Positions 1 to 9,900 of a stretch of DNA of 64,000 bases are shown piece after piece. The DNA comes from Hyalangium gracile (GTDB taxonomy: Bacteria > Myxococcota > Myxococcia > Myxococcales > Myxococcaceae), in NCBI RefSeq assembly GCF_020103725.1, contig NZ_JAHXBG010000002.1:434001-498000 (forward strand), written 5' to 3'. Each line of letters opens with the position of its first letter. Position 1 is the stretch's first letter. The translations under genes and the position numbers were made by a program. A model generated the notes under the pieces. It ran no database searches. It saw only the letters and a program-made list of their open reading frames with translations, and was not told where the DNA came from.

Positions 1-100
1 CGCCCGCGCGCTGTCGCCCTGGAGACACCAGCGGCACGCGCTGCCCTGCCCTTCCGGGTGTGCTGAGCGGCCTGCCTCTCGCCCAGGCCCACGCGGCGCC

Positions 101-649
101 TCAGAGCCCCTTCAGCCGCGCCACCTTGAGGATCCCCGCGATGCTCATGCTGTCGGTGATCTCGTCGTTCATCACCATCCGCACAGCCTCCTGCAGGGAC
201 ACCCGCTTCACGGTGATGTCTTCCGTCTCCTCCAGGGCGAGCGAGCCCGCCGTCAGCTCCTCCGCGAGGAAGATGAAGCCCTCCTCGCTCGTCACCGAGT
301 TCGACGTGTGGATGCGGCAGAGGTGGGTCCAGCGGGCGGCGGTGAAGCCCGTCTCCTCCTTCAGCTCTCGCCGGGCGGACTCCAGCACGTCGGTTCCCTT
401 CGGAGCGCCACCTTCGGGGATCTCCCAGGAGTAGGCGTCCAGCGGGTAGCGGAACTGCCCGACGAGGTAGGTGTAGCCCTCCGCGTCCACGGGGACGATT
501 CCCACCGCGGTGTTCTTGAAGCTCACCACGCCGTAGATGCCTGGCGAGCCGGAGGGGTTGATGACCTGGTCCTCCCTCACGCGGATCCACGGGTTGTCGT
601 ACACCTGCCGTGAGGACAGGGTCTTCCAGGGGTTCTTGTGCTCGTCCAT
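101..649 (-). CDS. NUDIX family hydrolase
   Basis: Likely hydrolyses a nucleoside diphosphate linked to another group, in the cytoplasm. The N-terminal half (about residues 18-80) resembles ADP-ribose/ADP-sugar pyrophosphatases, so that substrate class is inferred. The Nudix box lies at about residues 80-102 with the metal-binding core RELKEETGF at 94-102 intact. The Glu that normally opens the conserved helix (G-x5-E) is Thr here (residue 86), so the box is slightly degenerate. I start the 182-residue protein at the ATG at 649, because the open frame upstream is low-complexity shadow of the next gene. It begins only 5 bases after the stop of the EcsC-like gene, so the two are probably co-transcribed. 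Confidence 0.88.
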   Translation of the reverse strand: MDEHKNPWKTLSSRQVYDNPWIRVREDQVINPSGSPGIYGVVSFKNTAVGIVPVDAEGYTYLVGQFRYPLDAYSWEIPEGGAPKGTDVLESARRELKEETGFTAARWTHLCRIHTSNSVTSEEGFIFLAEELTAGSLALEETEDITVKRVSLQEAVRMVMNDEITDSMSIAGILKVARLKGL

Positions 650-654
650 CGGGC

Positions 655-1455
655 TCAATGTGCCTTTCGAGTCCTGCGCGCCTGGGTGCCCTTCTTCGCC
701 CTGGGGGCCTTGCGAGGCTCGGCCTTCGCCTGGGGCTCGGCGCTGGCGGGCGGCGCCTCGCCCTTCCTGGACCGGGCCTCCCGCTCCGCCAGGATCACCC
801 GCCGGGCCTGGAGATCCCCCAGGCACCGGGCGCCCACGCGGCGAGTGAGCGTGCGGTTCACCGTGAAGCTCACGGCCACGCTCACCACCGGCAGCACGCG
901 CATGAGCAGGCCCTTGGAGAGCTTGAAGAGGACCAGCCCGGCCAGGACGTTCACCAGCAGCTTGGAGACCTCGCGAGGGGTGTAGTTCCACATGGCCACG
1001 CCCTGGGCTCGGGCGATGTCGGCCAGGAAGTTGCTGCCCGTGCGGGTGTCATACGTGCCCACCGAGGCCATGAGGAAGGCGAGCTGCCGCTCCTCGGGGC
1101 GGGAGATGTCGAAGCCGTGGAGGTGGCTGAGCACCAGGGCCATCTCCACCTCGAACTTGAGCCCCAGGGCCATGTCCGCGAGCGTCCCGCCCACCGAGGC
1201 CACCAGCGTCCCCAGGCCCGGAACCAGCGAGGGCGCCGAGGCCAGGCCGCCAGCGATGGCCGTGCGCCGGGAGAAGTGGCTGATCACGCTCTCGGCCGCG
1301 GCAGCGAGGGTCGCGTCCTCACCGTCCAGCTGCTGCTCGCGGGCAAGGCGCAGGTGCTCCTGGGACAGCGCGATGAGGCTGTCCGTGCTCGCGATGATGC
1401 GCTCCACGGCGGTGAGCAGCTTGCGTCCCTGCGACTGCGCCTCGGCGTCGGTCAT
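655..1455 (-). CDS. EcsC-like membrane-associated protein
   Basis: 266 residues. About residues 65-215 show a pattern I associate with the EcsC family: a Gly/Ala/Pro-rich hydrophobic stretch around 68-95, a segment reading FEVEMALVLSHLHGFD, and a second hydrophobic stretch (LPVVSVAVSFTVN) ending in TRRVG. EcsC was named from the Bacillus ecs locus and its biochemical role is not settled, so no function is assigned. The C-terminal ~45 residues are Lys/Arg/Ala/Pro-rich and probably disordered. It is the first gene of a likely two-gene unit with the NUDIX gene, which starts 5 bases after its stop. Family assignment is by motif reading only. Confidence 0.7.
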   Translation of the reverse strand: MTDAEAQSQGRKLLTAVERIIASTDSLIALSQEHLRLAREQQLDGEDATLAAAAESVISHFSRRTAIAGGLASAPSLVPGLGTLVASVGGTLADMALGLKFEVEMALVLSHLHGFDISRPEERQLAFLMASVGTYDTRTGSNFLADIARAQGVAMWNYTPREVSKLLVNVLAGLVLFKLSKGLLMRVLPVVSVAVSFTVNRTLTRRVGARCLGDLQARRVILAEREARSRKGEAPPASAEPQAKAEPRKAPRAKKGTQARRTRKAH

Positions 1456-1547
1456 GGCTCTCTCTGAAGCTCCGTGTGCCGGGCAGGGCCCGGGTTGCCA
1501 GCAGACGCTGGTCGACCTGCTTCGACCCTGTCAAGCCGAGCCCTACC

Positions 1548-3230
1548 TCACAGCGCCGCGGCCTTCACCAGGCGCACGACGGTGCCCGTGCTTCCGAGGC
1601 GTACCCCGCGGAGCTCCGCCGTCTCCTCATCGCACTCGACCCGGAGCGTGCCGATGAGCCCGGTCTTCTTCCGGCTGGCCTTGAGGAGGAAGCGGCCTCT
1701 GGGATCGGTGCTCTCTCTCAGGGTCAGCTCATCGCTCTCGAAGACGACGGAGGCGTCCGCCGCGGGCTCTCCCCACGAGTTCAGGACGAGGCCTCGCGTC
1801 TCCACTCCCGAGTCCGGAAGCGTGAGCCGCACCTGGGAGACCTTTCCCGCCCGGACGGTGACGGTGCGCCCCGGAGCCTCGTCGAACAGGTCGACATAGC
1901 TCGCCGAGAGCCGATAGGTCCCCGGCAGGAGCTTCAAGGAGAACCGGCCCGAGTCGTCCGGAAAGGCCATCTCGGGGTTCGAATGCTCGCCGAGCGTGGC
2001 GATGACCATGGACTGATGGCGCGGGGGACCACCGCCGGGGCGCTGAGCCACTCCCCGCACCTCTCCGCGAGCCACCGGGAAGGCGAAGTCCGCGCGAGCC
2101 ACCTCTCCCTCTCGGAGGGTGAGCTCGCGGGAGAACGACGGGGTTCCGATGGCATGCCGGGCTTCGAGCCGATAGCTCCCCGGCGGCAGCATCTTGAAGA
2201 GGTAGTGGCCCTTCTCGTCCGAGGTGCGCCCCAGCCACTGCGGCTCGAGCTCGGACCTGCCCAGCGGCACCGCCTGGACATGCACCTCCTCCAAGGGTCG
2301 GCCCAGGGCGTCCGTCATGTTCCCCTCCAGCGTGGCCCACCGCTCCAGCGCGAACTCCACCGTGAGCCGCTGGCCCGGCTCGACGAGCAGCTCTCCGCGA
2401 GTGAGCTCGGGCTGCCCGGGCCGGCTCAAGCGGAGCGAGTACCTGCCAGGCAGCAAGCCCTCCAGGAGGAAGCCACCGCTGGCGTCCAGCCGGGACCTGT
2501 GGCGCCAGCCCGAGTCAGCGTGGTGCGCCTCGACGAGTGCGTCGACGAGGGGCTCCTGGCTGGAGCGCAGGAAGGCCTTCCCGGACAGGCTCCCCGCGGG
2601 CCGCACCCGGATGAGGAGCCCACGGGCCCGGCCGCCTCGGGCGACCGTCACCTTGCCCTCGTACAGCCCCGCCACCCCGGAGGCCTTCGCGCCGAGACTG
2701 TAGGCGCCCGAGTCGACGTCGACGCAGAAGCGCCCCTGGGCATCCGTCCGAGGCAGAGGGTCCGCCGCGAGGCCACCGAGATGGCGCGTCCAGAGCTCGG
2801 CTCCGGGGACGGGGGCGCCGGCGCTGTCGACGACCTGTCCCTCCAGGCGTCCGGTGCGCTCGAGCTCGAGGGTCAGGTGCTCGGGTCTGGGGACCTGGAC
2901 CGAGGTGTACTTCCTCGAGTGTCCTGGCGCGCTGACGATGAGCCCATAGAGCCGCGGAGACAGCTCGCCCACCTGAAAGGCACCCTGCGCGTCGCTGCTC
3001 ACCGACGCCTCGGCGACGCTCTCGACATTGACGATGAAGCGCCCCTCGTTGGCGACGAACGTCAGCTCGGCTCCGGCGATCGGCTGCCCCGAGTCCTTGT
3101 CCAGGACGTGCCCGCTCAGGACAGGGCCGCGCCGCGGCCTGGAGTCCACGGGCGAGGCGAGCAGCGCCGCCGGGCTGGCGAGCAGGAGCCCGACGAGAAA
3201 GAGCCGGAGCCGCCTGGACACGGCGCTCAA
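1548..3230 (-). CDS. Secreted protein with carboxypeptidase regulatory-like (CNA-B-type) repeats
   Basis: 560 residues with an N-terminal signal peptide (hydrophobic core about residues 9-25, cleavage likely near LLASPVDS). The rest is a string of about six beta-sandwich domains of the carboxypeptidase regulatory-like type. Each carries the recurrent signature G-x-V-x-D-x-x-G-x-P-(I/V)-x-G-A and, 30-40 residues later, G-x-F-x-L-x-x-L-x-P-G-x-Y. In myxobacteria such proteins are exported and may coat the cell or bind peptides or polysaccharide. No enzymatic motif is visible. Its ATG overlaps the stop of the upstream small membrane protein by 4 bases (ATGA), indicating translational coupling. 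Confidence 0.82.
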   Translation of the reverse strand: MSAVSRRLRLFLVGLLLASPAALLASPVDSRPRRGPVLSGHVLDKDSGQPIAGAELTFVANEGRFIVNVESVAEASVSSDAQGAFQVGELSPRLYGLIVSAPGHSRKYTSVQVPRPEHLTLELERTGRLEGQVVDSAGAPVPGAELWTRHLGGLAADPLPRTDAQGRFCVDVDSGAYSLGAKASGVAGLYEGKVTVARGGRARGLLIRVRPAGSLSGKAFLRSSQEPLVDALVEAHHADSGWRHRSRLDASGGFLLEGLLPGRYSLRLSRPGQPELTRGELLVEPGQRLTVEFALERWATLEGNMTDALGRPLEEVHVQAVPLGRSELEPQWLGRTSDEKGHYLFKMLPPGSYRLEARHAIGTPSFSRELTLREGEVARADFAFPVARGEVRGVAQRPGGGPPRHQSMVIATLGEHSNPEMAFPDDSGRFSLKLLPGTYRLSASYVDLFDEAPGRTVTVRAGKVSQVRLTLPDSGVETRGLVLNSWGEPAADASVVFESDELTLRESTDPRGRFLLKASRKKTGLIGTLRVECDEETAELRGVRLGSTGTVVRLVKAAAL

Positions 3231-3655
3231 GGCGAGGGCACGCCTTCCTTCCTGGCACTGAAGTTCAGCACGTGGACGGCGTTGAAGAGGCCGAACTCCA
3301 CCTCACGCTGGTAGCTCACCTCGATGCGCACATCGTCGGTGATCTTGCTGCGCTCGATTTCGATCTGCTCGTCCGTCAGCCCCAGCCCCGGGACGACATG
3401 CTCCACGCCCCAGCTGTCCGTCTCCACATGGGTGCCCATCCGGCCGGTACGCGAGCGGATCTCCGCGCGGAGCTGCCCGTCATTGCCCGTCTGGGCCGCG
3501 AGGTTGAAGGCGGCGTCCACCGCCTCCACCACGTCCATGTGGTCCACGTAGAAGGGCACGACCTTCACCGCGACATAGAGGGCCGCGATGACGGCCACCG
3601 CGACCACGAGGGAGAACAGGTTCTTGACTGCTTTTGGCACGGTGCCCCGCCTCAC
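3227..3655 (-). CDS. Small membrane-anchored protein of unknown function
   Basis: 142 residues. A single hydrophobic segment lies at about residues 13-33 (FSLVVAVAVIAALYVAVKVV), followed by a polar domain that should face the periplasm if the short basic N-terminus stays inside. The domain is charged, has no Cys and ends with a beta-strand-like stretch. I do not recognise a family. The gene overlaps the repeat-protein gene by 4 bases and is the promoter-proximal member of the pair, so the two products may work together at the envelope (inference). A GTG 12 bases downstream (VPKAVKN) is an alternative start. Confidence 0.7.
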   Translation of the reverse strand: MRRGTVPKAVKNLFSLVVAVAVIAALYVAVKVVPFYVDHMDVVEAVDAAFNLAAQTGNDGQLRAEIRSRTGRMGTHVETDSWGVEHVVPGLGLTDEQIEIERSKITDDVRIEVSYQREVEFGLFNAVHVLNFSARKEGVPSP

Positions 3656-3717
3656 GATGGCCCGCGAAGCGGGTTCAACCCTCCGCGTCGCCGGGCCTGC
3701 CCCCCATTCTAGCGCAA

Positions 3718-6700
3718 TCAGAAGGAGATGAACTGCCCTCGGATGCGCCGGTTGTCCGTGGTCGTGCTCGGCTCCGCGTCATGGCGGGAGAAGACCAGGA
3801 AGGACTGCTGGCCGCCGCCCGACGCCAGCGCCACATGAGGCTCCGTCTCACGAACGTTGTAGGACACCGAGAAACCATTCGGTGTGACGACCGTGCCCGT
3901 GCTCGTCACCTGGGTGGCGAAGACGTCCCAGAAGCTGTCCCAGCGGTAGTCCGGCCAGGCGGCCACGTAGTTCGTGCCGTCGTAGGCGACCTTGGGCACG
4001 TACTGCTGCACGGGATCCGTGCACAGCGCGAGCCCTGCCGCGTCCAGGAGCGCGCCCCCACCGGAGACACGCGCTCCGTAGATGTCGTGGTTGCTGCCCG
4101 AGCGGTAGTCCGCCCACGCCACGAAGTAGTCCGTCCCATTCGAGGCGACGTCCGGCTCGTACTGCTCCCGCACCGCGGTGGAGATGGCGATGGCACTGGT
4201 ATCCAGCACCGCGCCCGCGGTCGACACCCGCCTGCCCAGGACATCCCAGCTCGTGGTGCCCTGGCTCTCGGCCCAGACGACGAGGTAGTTGCTCCCGTTC
4301 GAGGCCACCCGCGGCGTGTAGTGGTCCGCGGAGCTGGTGGCGATGGCGATGCCGCTGGTATCCAGCACCGCGCCCGCGCTCGTCACCCGAGCGCCGTGGA
4401 CGTTGGCCGGGCCGCCCACGTCCTTGCGCCACACCACGAAGTAGTCCGTCCCGTTGGAGGCGATGTCCGGCGCGTTCTGGAAGGCGGGATCCGTCGAGAT
4501 GGAGATCCCGCTCGGATCCACGACGGCGCTGGAGCTGGCCCCGGAGCCGAGGACCCGCGCACCGTAGATGTCCCAGTTGATGTTGCGGAAGTCCCTCCAC
4601 GTGACGAAGTAGTCCGTCCCGTTGGAGGCCACCGCCGGCGTGCCTCGCTCCCGGTCAGCCAGCCCGATCACCAGCGGAGGGACGTCGATCGCTCCGCCCT
4701 CACGCGTCACCCGCGCGCCGTAGATGGCCGAGGAGGCGCCCGCGATGTCCGTCCAGACGACCAGGTAGTTGTTCCCATTGGAGGCGATGTCCGGCTCCAC
4801 CTGGTACAGCGGGGGCCAGAAGTACTCCAGCACGGGGAAGTTACCGGCGTCGGAGATCCCTCCGGACGAGGTGACCCAGACGCCGTAGAGCTCCTTCTCT
4901 CTCGTCGTATCCCCATAGCCCTCCCAGACGGCGAGATAGCCCGAGCCGGCCGGCGCCAGGTCTGCGTACCTGAAGGCGCCTCCGAGCGATGAGAGCTCGA
5001 GCGCGGGAACATCCAGCACCGCGCTCGAGCCGGACGCCGAGGCGGAGATGCGGCTCCCCTTGATCTGGAACCGCGAGACCGAGGTGTCCCACGAAGACCA
5101 GGCCACGAAGTAGTCCGAGCCGTTCGAGCTCGCGACCGGATCCCTCTCCTCCTGGGTGGACGTCGCCGTGATGGCGAGGCCAGTAGCATCCACCACGGTA
5201 CCGGAGCTCGTCACGCGTGCCCCATAGACATCCAAGCTCACACCGCTGCGGAAGTCCAACCAGGTGACCAGGAAGTCCGTTCCATTGGAGGCGACGGTGG
5301 CGTGATGCTGGGCCTGGTTCTGGGAAAAGCTGCTCGACAGCGCGAAGCCCGTTCCATCCAACACCGCGCCCGCGCTCGACACTCGCGTGGCATACACACG
5401 CGAGGAGCCACTCCGCTCGTCCTGCCAGGCCACGAGATAGTCGGTGCCATTCGAGGCCACCGAGGGGGCTGTCTCGATGTAGGCCGGATCCGTCGCGATG
5501 GAGATCTCCCCAGAGCCCAGCGGTACCCCCATGCTCGACACCCGCCTGGCAAAGACGTCCCCCTCGACCTGGAGATTGGAACCCCGGGCCCACACCACGA
5601 GGTAGTCCGTCCCGTTGGAGGCCACATCGGTCCAGATGTCCTGACCCGAGGGCGCGCCGAGGGGAACCCCTCCTGGATTGGACACGGCACCGGAGGCCGT
5701 GACCCTCGTCCCCCGCACCGTCCAGTTGTAGAAGCTCTGCTCCCAGGCCACGTAGAAGTCCGTCCCGTTGGAAGCCACGACGGGATTCGTCTTGTTACCG
5801 GGTCCATTGCTCACGACGAAGCCCGAGGGATCGAGGACGGCTCCCGTGCTCGAGACGCGCGTCCCGTAGAGCCGGACCAGCGCCCCGCGCGAGTCCCGCC
5901 AGACGAGGAGGTAGTTCGTCCCGTTGAAGGCCAGCGAGGGATGGGTCCGATGGAAGTTGTCTTCGTACGCCAGCCGGCCATCGATGATCATCTCGGTGGA
6001 GACGAGGGGATCGAGCACCGCGGGGTATGCGGACGCGGCGAGCACCTCCGAGGGCACCCGCAGCTGGATCTGACCGTTGGCGTACTCGGCGCGGACCGGC
6101 GTGCGGCGCCCCTCCGCATCCACCCAGGTGCCATGGCCGTACCACACGCCAGAGCCCGTCCGGGCGTCCGCGAAGTGCAGGCCCCTCTCGGAGGAGCCCT
6201 TGTAGGCCAGGCCCTCCACGGGAATGTCGACCCGAAGCTCGCCCTCGCCGGCCGGCGGAGCCTCGAAGCTCCAGGACTGCTCGACGCCCTGCTCGTTGTT
6301 GCGCAGGTGCTCGACCACGGAGCCGTGCGCGAAGGCCAGGTGTCCATCCTTCTCCACCAGGCCACGAGGGGCCTCCACGCTCAGGCGCTGCTGCCCCCGC
6401 GACACCCTGGCCGTGCGCAGGACGATCGGCGTCCCCGTCTTCACCTCCACCGTGGGAGGCGGCCTCGCCGCCAGAGAGGCTCCGGGCTGCTCCGGCTCCT
6501 CCAGCTCCGAACTCCAGCGGGTATGGACCGGCGTCAGGGTGTGGCCCCGAGGCGTTGCCCTCACCTCATAGGAGGAGTGCCCGCCCTCCCAGCCGCCCTG
6601 CTCCGGCCGATAGGAGAAGTGCGCCTGCCGGATGATGGCATTCACATCGAATGGCACCTCTGCGGTACCGCCCTCGGAGAGCTGAGGCTTCGAGGCCTCA

Positions 6701-6798
6701 CCGGGGGGACTCTCCTTCGCCTTGCAGGCAATGCCAGACGCGCCCAGCACCACCAGCACCATCAACAGATTGTTCTGTCGCAACCGTACAGCGGACAT
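3718..6798 (-). CDS. Large repeat lipoprotein or secreted protein (NGTDYLVVW repeats)
   Basis: 1026 residues. The N-terminus has a short basic region and hydrophobic core (about residues 10-24) ending at Cys25. The lipobox (GIAC) is imperfect, so lipidation is probable rather than certain. Residues about 260-1010 consist of about fourteen imperfect repeats of 45-60 residues, each with the core ASNGTDY(L/F)VxW and a following GARVxxxGxxLD. Such repeats suggest beta-propeller blades; I know of no assigned activity. The ATG is preceded by a good AGGAG ribosome site 8 bases upstream. It is divergent from the discoidin/propeller gene across 102 bases, the likely shared promoter region. Confidence 0.82.
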   Translation of the reverse strand: MSAVRLRQNNLLMVLVVLGASGIACKAKESPPGEASKPQLSEGGTAEVPFDVNAIIRQAHFSYRPEQGGWEGGHSSYEVRATPRGHTLTPVHTRWSSELEEPEQPGASLAARPPPTVEVKTGTPIVLRTARVSRGQQRLSVEAPRGLVEKDGHLAFAHGSVVEHLRNNEQGVEQSWSFEAPPAGEGELRVDIPVEGLAYKGSSERGLHFADARTGSGVWYGHGTWVDAEGRRTPVRAEYANGQIQLRVPSEVLAASAYPAVLDPLVSTEMIIDGRLAYEDNFHRTHPSLAFNGTNYLLVWRDSRGALVRLYGTRVSSTGAVLDPSGFVVSNGPGNKTNPVVASNGTDFYVAWEQSFYNWTVRGTRVTASGAVSNPGGVPLGAPSGQDIWTDVASNGTDYLVVWARGSNLQVEGDVFARRVSSMGVPLGSGEISIATDPAYIETAPSVASNGTDYLVAWQDERSGSSRVYATRVSSAGAVLDGTGFALSSSFSQNQAQHHATVASNGTDFLVTWLDFRSGVSLDVYGARVTSSGTVVDATGLAITATSTQEERDPVASSNGSDYFVAWSSWDTSVSRFQIKGSRISASASGSSAVLDVPALELSSLGGAFRYADLAPAGSGYLAVWEGYGDTTREKELYGVWVTSSGGISDAGNFPVLEYFWPPLYQVEPDIASNGNNYLVVWTDIAGASSAIYGARVTREGGAIDVPPLVIGLADRERGTPAVASNGTDYFVTWRDFRNINWDIYGARVLGSGASSSAVVDPSGISISTDPAFQNAPDIASNGTDYFVVWRKDVGGPANVHGARVTSAGAVLDTSGIAIATSSADHYTPRVASNGSNYLVVWAESQGTTSWDVLGRRVSTAGAVLDTSAIAISTAVREQYEPDVASNGTDYFVAWADYRSGSNHDIYGARVSGGGALLDAAGLALCTDPVQQYVPKVAYDGTNYVAAWPDYRWDSFWDVFATQVTSTGTVVTPNGFSVSYNVRETEPHVALASGGGQQSFLVFSRHDAEPSTTTDNRRIRGQFISF

Positions 6799-6900
6799 GT
6801 TCGTCTCCTTCGCGGGCGCGGACTGTATTGGATCTCACATTGCGCGGTTCGTTGAAATGATAGGTGCGGGCGGATCCCTCTCACCCACGGAGCCCACACC

Positions 6901-9900
6901 ATGCCCTCGTCACCGCCCAGAGCACCGGGCCTCTCCATCCTGCTCGTCCTCTTGGCCCTCTGCGCCGCGTGGCCTCTCCAGGCCGAGGCCCAGACACCGG
7001 TGGGGCCCGTGAGCTGCCCCCTGCTCCCCACGGGGAACAACATCGCCCCCGAAGCAGAGATCACCGTCTCGTCGGTCTACACCGATGGCAATGGAGTCGC
7101 TCACCACGGCTGCAAGGCCGTGGACGGGATCATCGGGCTCGAGGGCACCGGCCAGTGGGCCTCCGACGGCTATTCGCTGCCGTGGATCAAGCTGGAGTGG
7201 GCCACGGCTCGCACCATCGACTCCATCGATCTCTACGATCTGGTGAACACGTGGGGCAACATCATCGAGGGCCAGCTGACGTTCAGCGACGGCTCGACGA
7301 TCAGCGTCACCAACATCCCCGCGGACGGGGCGCTGAAGGCCATCATCTTCGACGCGAAGACGGTGACGTGGGTGACGTTCTCGGCCACCGTCATCGGCGG
7401 CGGCTTCAACGGCCTGTCGGAGATCGCCATCGGCGAGGTGCGCCCCACCACTCCGTCCTACCCCTACAGCGAGAAGGTCAACCTGGTGTTCTGGCCGGGC
7501 ACCCGGATGACCACCAGCACGCCGTACAACGTGGGTGCCCACCAGCTCGACACGAAGTTCGGCGCCAACGAGCACAACTACTGGAGCTTCCCGGACGCCG
7601 CGTGGATCCAGCTCGATCTGGGCGTGGGCAACGAGCAGCGCGTCCACCAGGTGCGCCTGCGCTCCCGAAACCGCAACCTGCGCGCCGGGGGCTACAAGAT
7701 CTGGGTCGGCGACGATCCGACCAATGCGGTCAACACGCTGGTGGCCGATGTGACGAACAACACCCGGGCCATCGCCACCGAGACGTTCCCGGAGGTGCGG
7801 GGGCGCTTCGTGCGGGTGCAGGTGTTCGCGCCCCCCGGCGATGTGGCCGCGTGGCTCGATGGGCTGTCGGTCTACTCGACCGACGCCAAGCCGCTGACCC
7901 GTCACTACCCCATCAGCGAGGAGGGCTCCGGAGGGGCCAGGCTCGAGCCGCTCGCGGGCTGGGGCTGGTACCACTCCCGGCGCGCCCCGGGTAACCTGCT
8001 CTCGGAGGATCCGGTGGCCACGACGCCGGAGCCGGACCGCGACGACAGCAACACCGAGCTCGATCTGGACTACGAGGGCGCCGCGTTCCGCATCCAGCTC
8101 TCGGGCACCTACGCCCTGGAGCGGCTGCGCCTCGGCTACAGCCGCGAGGGCTACACGCCCTCCGCGCTCAAGGTCGAGCTCTCCGTGGATGACCTCCACT
8201 ACCACACCGTCTTCAACGGCAGCCTGCCCTCGACGGACTACGCGCCCTCGCTGACGTGGAGCACCGCCAACGGCAATGGCGATGCGCGGTACGTGCGCGT
8301 CACGCTGCCGCAGGCCGCCTCGCCGGGGCACATCAAGGTGCTGACGCGGCTGGAGCTGTTCGGCGTGCCGGTGAGCTCGCCCACGATCATCCCGGATGAG
8401 CTTCCGCCGAACCACACGCAGGTGGGGACCATCGACGACAGCCTCGGTGGCTATCTCAGCGCGGCGATCTACGACGACGTCGGCAGGCTCGTGCGCACGC
8501 TGAAGAACCGGGAGCCCGTGGCGGCGGGCAACGGGCGGCCGCTCTACTGGGATGGCAAGGACGACTACGGCAACCCGCAGCCCAAGGGCCCCTACAAGTG
8601 GAAGGCGGTCGTCAGCCGGGCGAGCTCGTACGATGACGGGAGCGTGGGCAACACGGGCAACCCCTCCCATGGGCTCACCAACGCGCCGCACCTGGCCCTG
8701 GGGCTCGCGTACGATCCCTCGGGCCACCTCTACAGCGTCAGCTCGTGGTCCGAGCCGGAGATGGAGCTGCGCCGCTACAAGCCCGACGCCACTCCGCTGT
8801 GGGGAGTGCCCGCCAAGCTCAGCACCGCCGTCGCCGCGGACAGCGACTTCGCCTACGTGGCCCAGTGGAAGCAGGTGTCCAACGACATGGCCAACGTGAT
8901 CCGGCGCTACCGCGCCAGCGATGGCCTGCTCATGGGGTTCACGGGTGTGACCGACGGAGAGATCGCCATCAACCCGGCCGCGCCCAACCCCAAGCCGGGG
9001 ACGCGGCGCCGGGCGACGACGGAGGAGGATCGCTGGTTCGCGGGAGTGAACGGGGTGTCCGTCGACGCCACGCGCGTGTGGGTGAGCAACTACCGCGAGA
9101 ATCGCGTCGAGAGCTACGACAAGGTCACGGGCACGTTCATCGGCTCGTTCGCCGTGGTCCAGCCCCTGGGGATCGCGGCGGACGCCAGCGGTGACGTGTG
9201 GGTGGCCCACCTGGGCAGCCGCGTGACGAAGTACCGCGCGGGGCTGCCGACCGATGCGGACTGGGGCACGCCCCTCCAGGCCATCCACTTCCTGTCCGAT
9301 CCGTATGCCATCTCCCTGGGCGTCGGAGGCACCCGGCTGTTGCTGACCGAGCACGGCACCGGCCGCGTGCGGGAGTACGACGCCATCACGGGCGCCTGGG
9401 TCTTGGATCGCGGAGGCCAGGCCACCCCTGGCCCGATGCAGGCGGACCGCTTCCGGCTGAGCTCGCGCTCGGGGCTCGCGGTGGACGCGGTGGGCCAGTA
9501 CGTCGTCGCGGACATCGGCAACCACCGCCTGCAGTGGTTCAACGCCAATGGGACGCTGCGGCTGTCGATGAGCAGCGAGTTCATCTCCGCGCCGTTCGTC
9601 GACGATGCGCTGGGGACGCCGAATGTCGTCCTCAGCGGGCCGCGCCAGTACACCCGCAACCCGGTCACCGGCACATGGAGGTACAGCCACAACTGGACGC
9701 CCACCGACAACGCCTTCGTCGACCCGGCCTCCAAGCGGCGCCGGCTGGAGATCCAGACACCCCAGGGCCCCATCCAGCGCGACTTCCTGTTCTACACGGC
9801 GGATGGGTGGCGAGGCGGCGTGTCCGTCTACCTGCTCGAGCCGGGAGACACCGGGATGCGCCGCGCCGCCGCCATCGGCCCTGGCTGGACGGGGCCGGAC

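Noticed and set aside
1-100. Possible 3' end of a gene entering from the left edge (frame 1 to a TGA at 64-66)
   Set aside because: Only 21 codons are visible and they show no recognisable motif, so a gene cannot be supported.
3634-6855. Plus-strand frames with repeated HEVVRPVGGDVRRV-like peptides that look like a tandem-repeat protein
   Set aside because: The repeats are the reverse complement of the NGTDYLVVW repeats of the real minus-strand gene.
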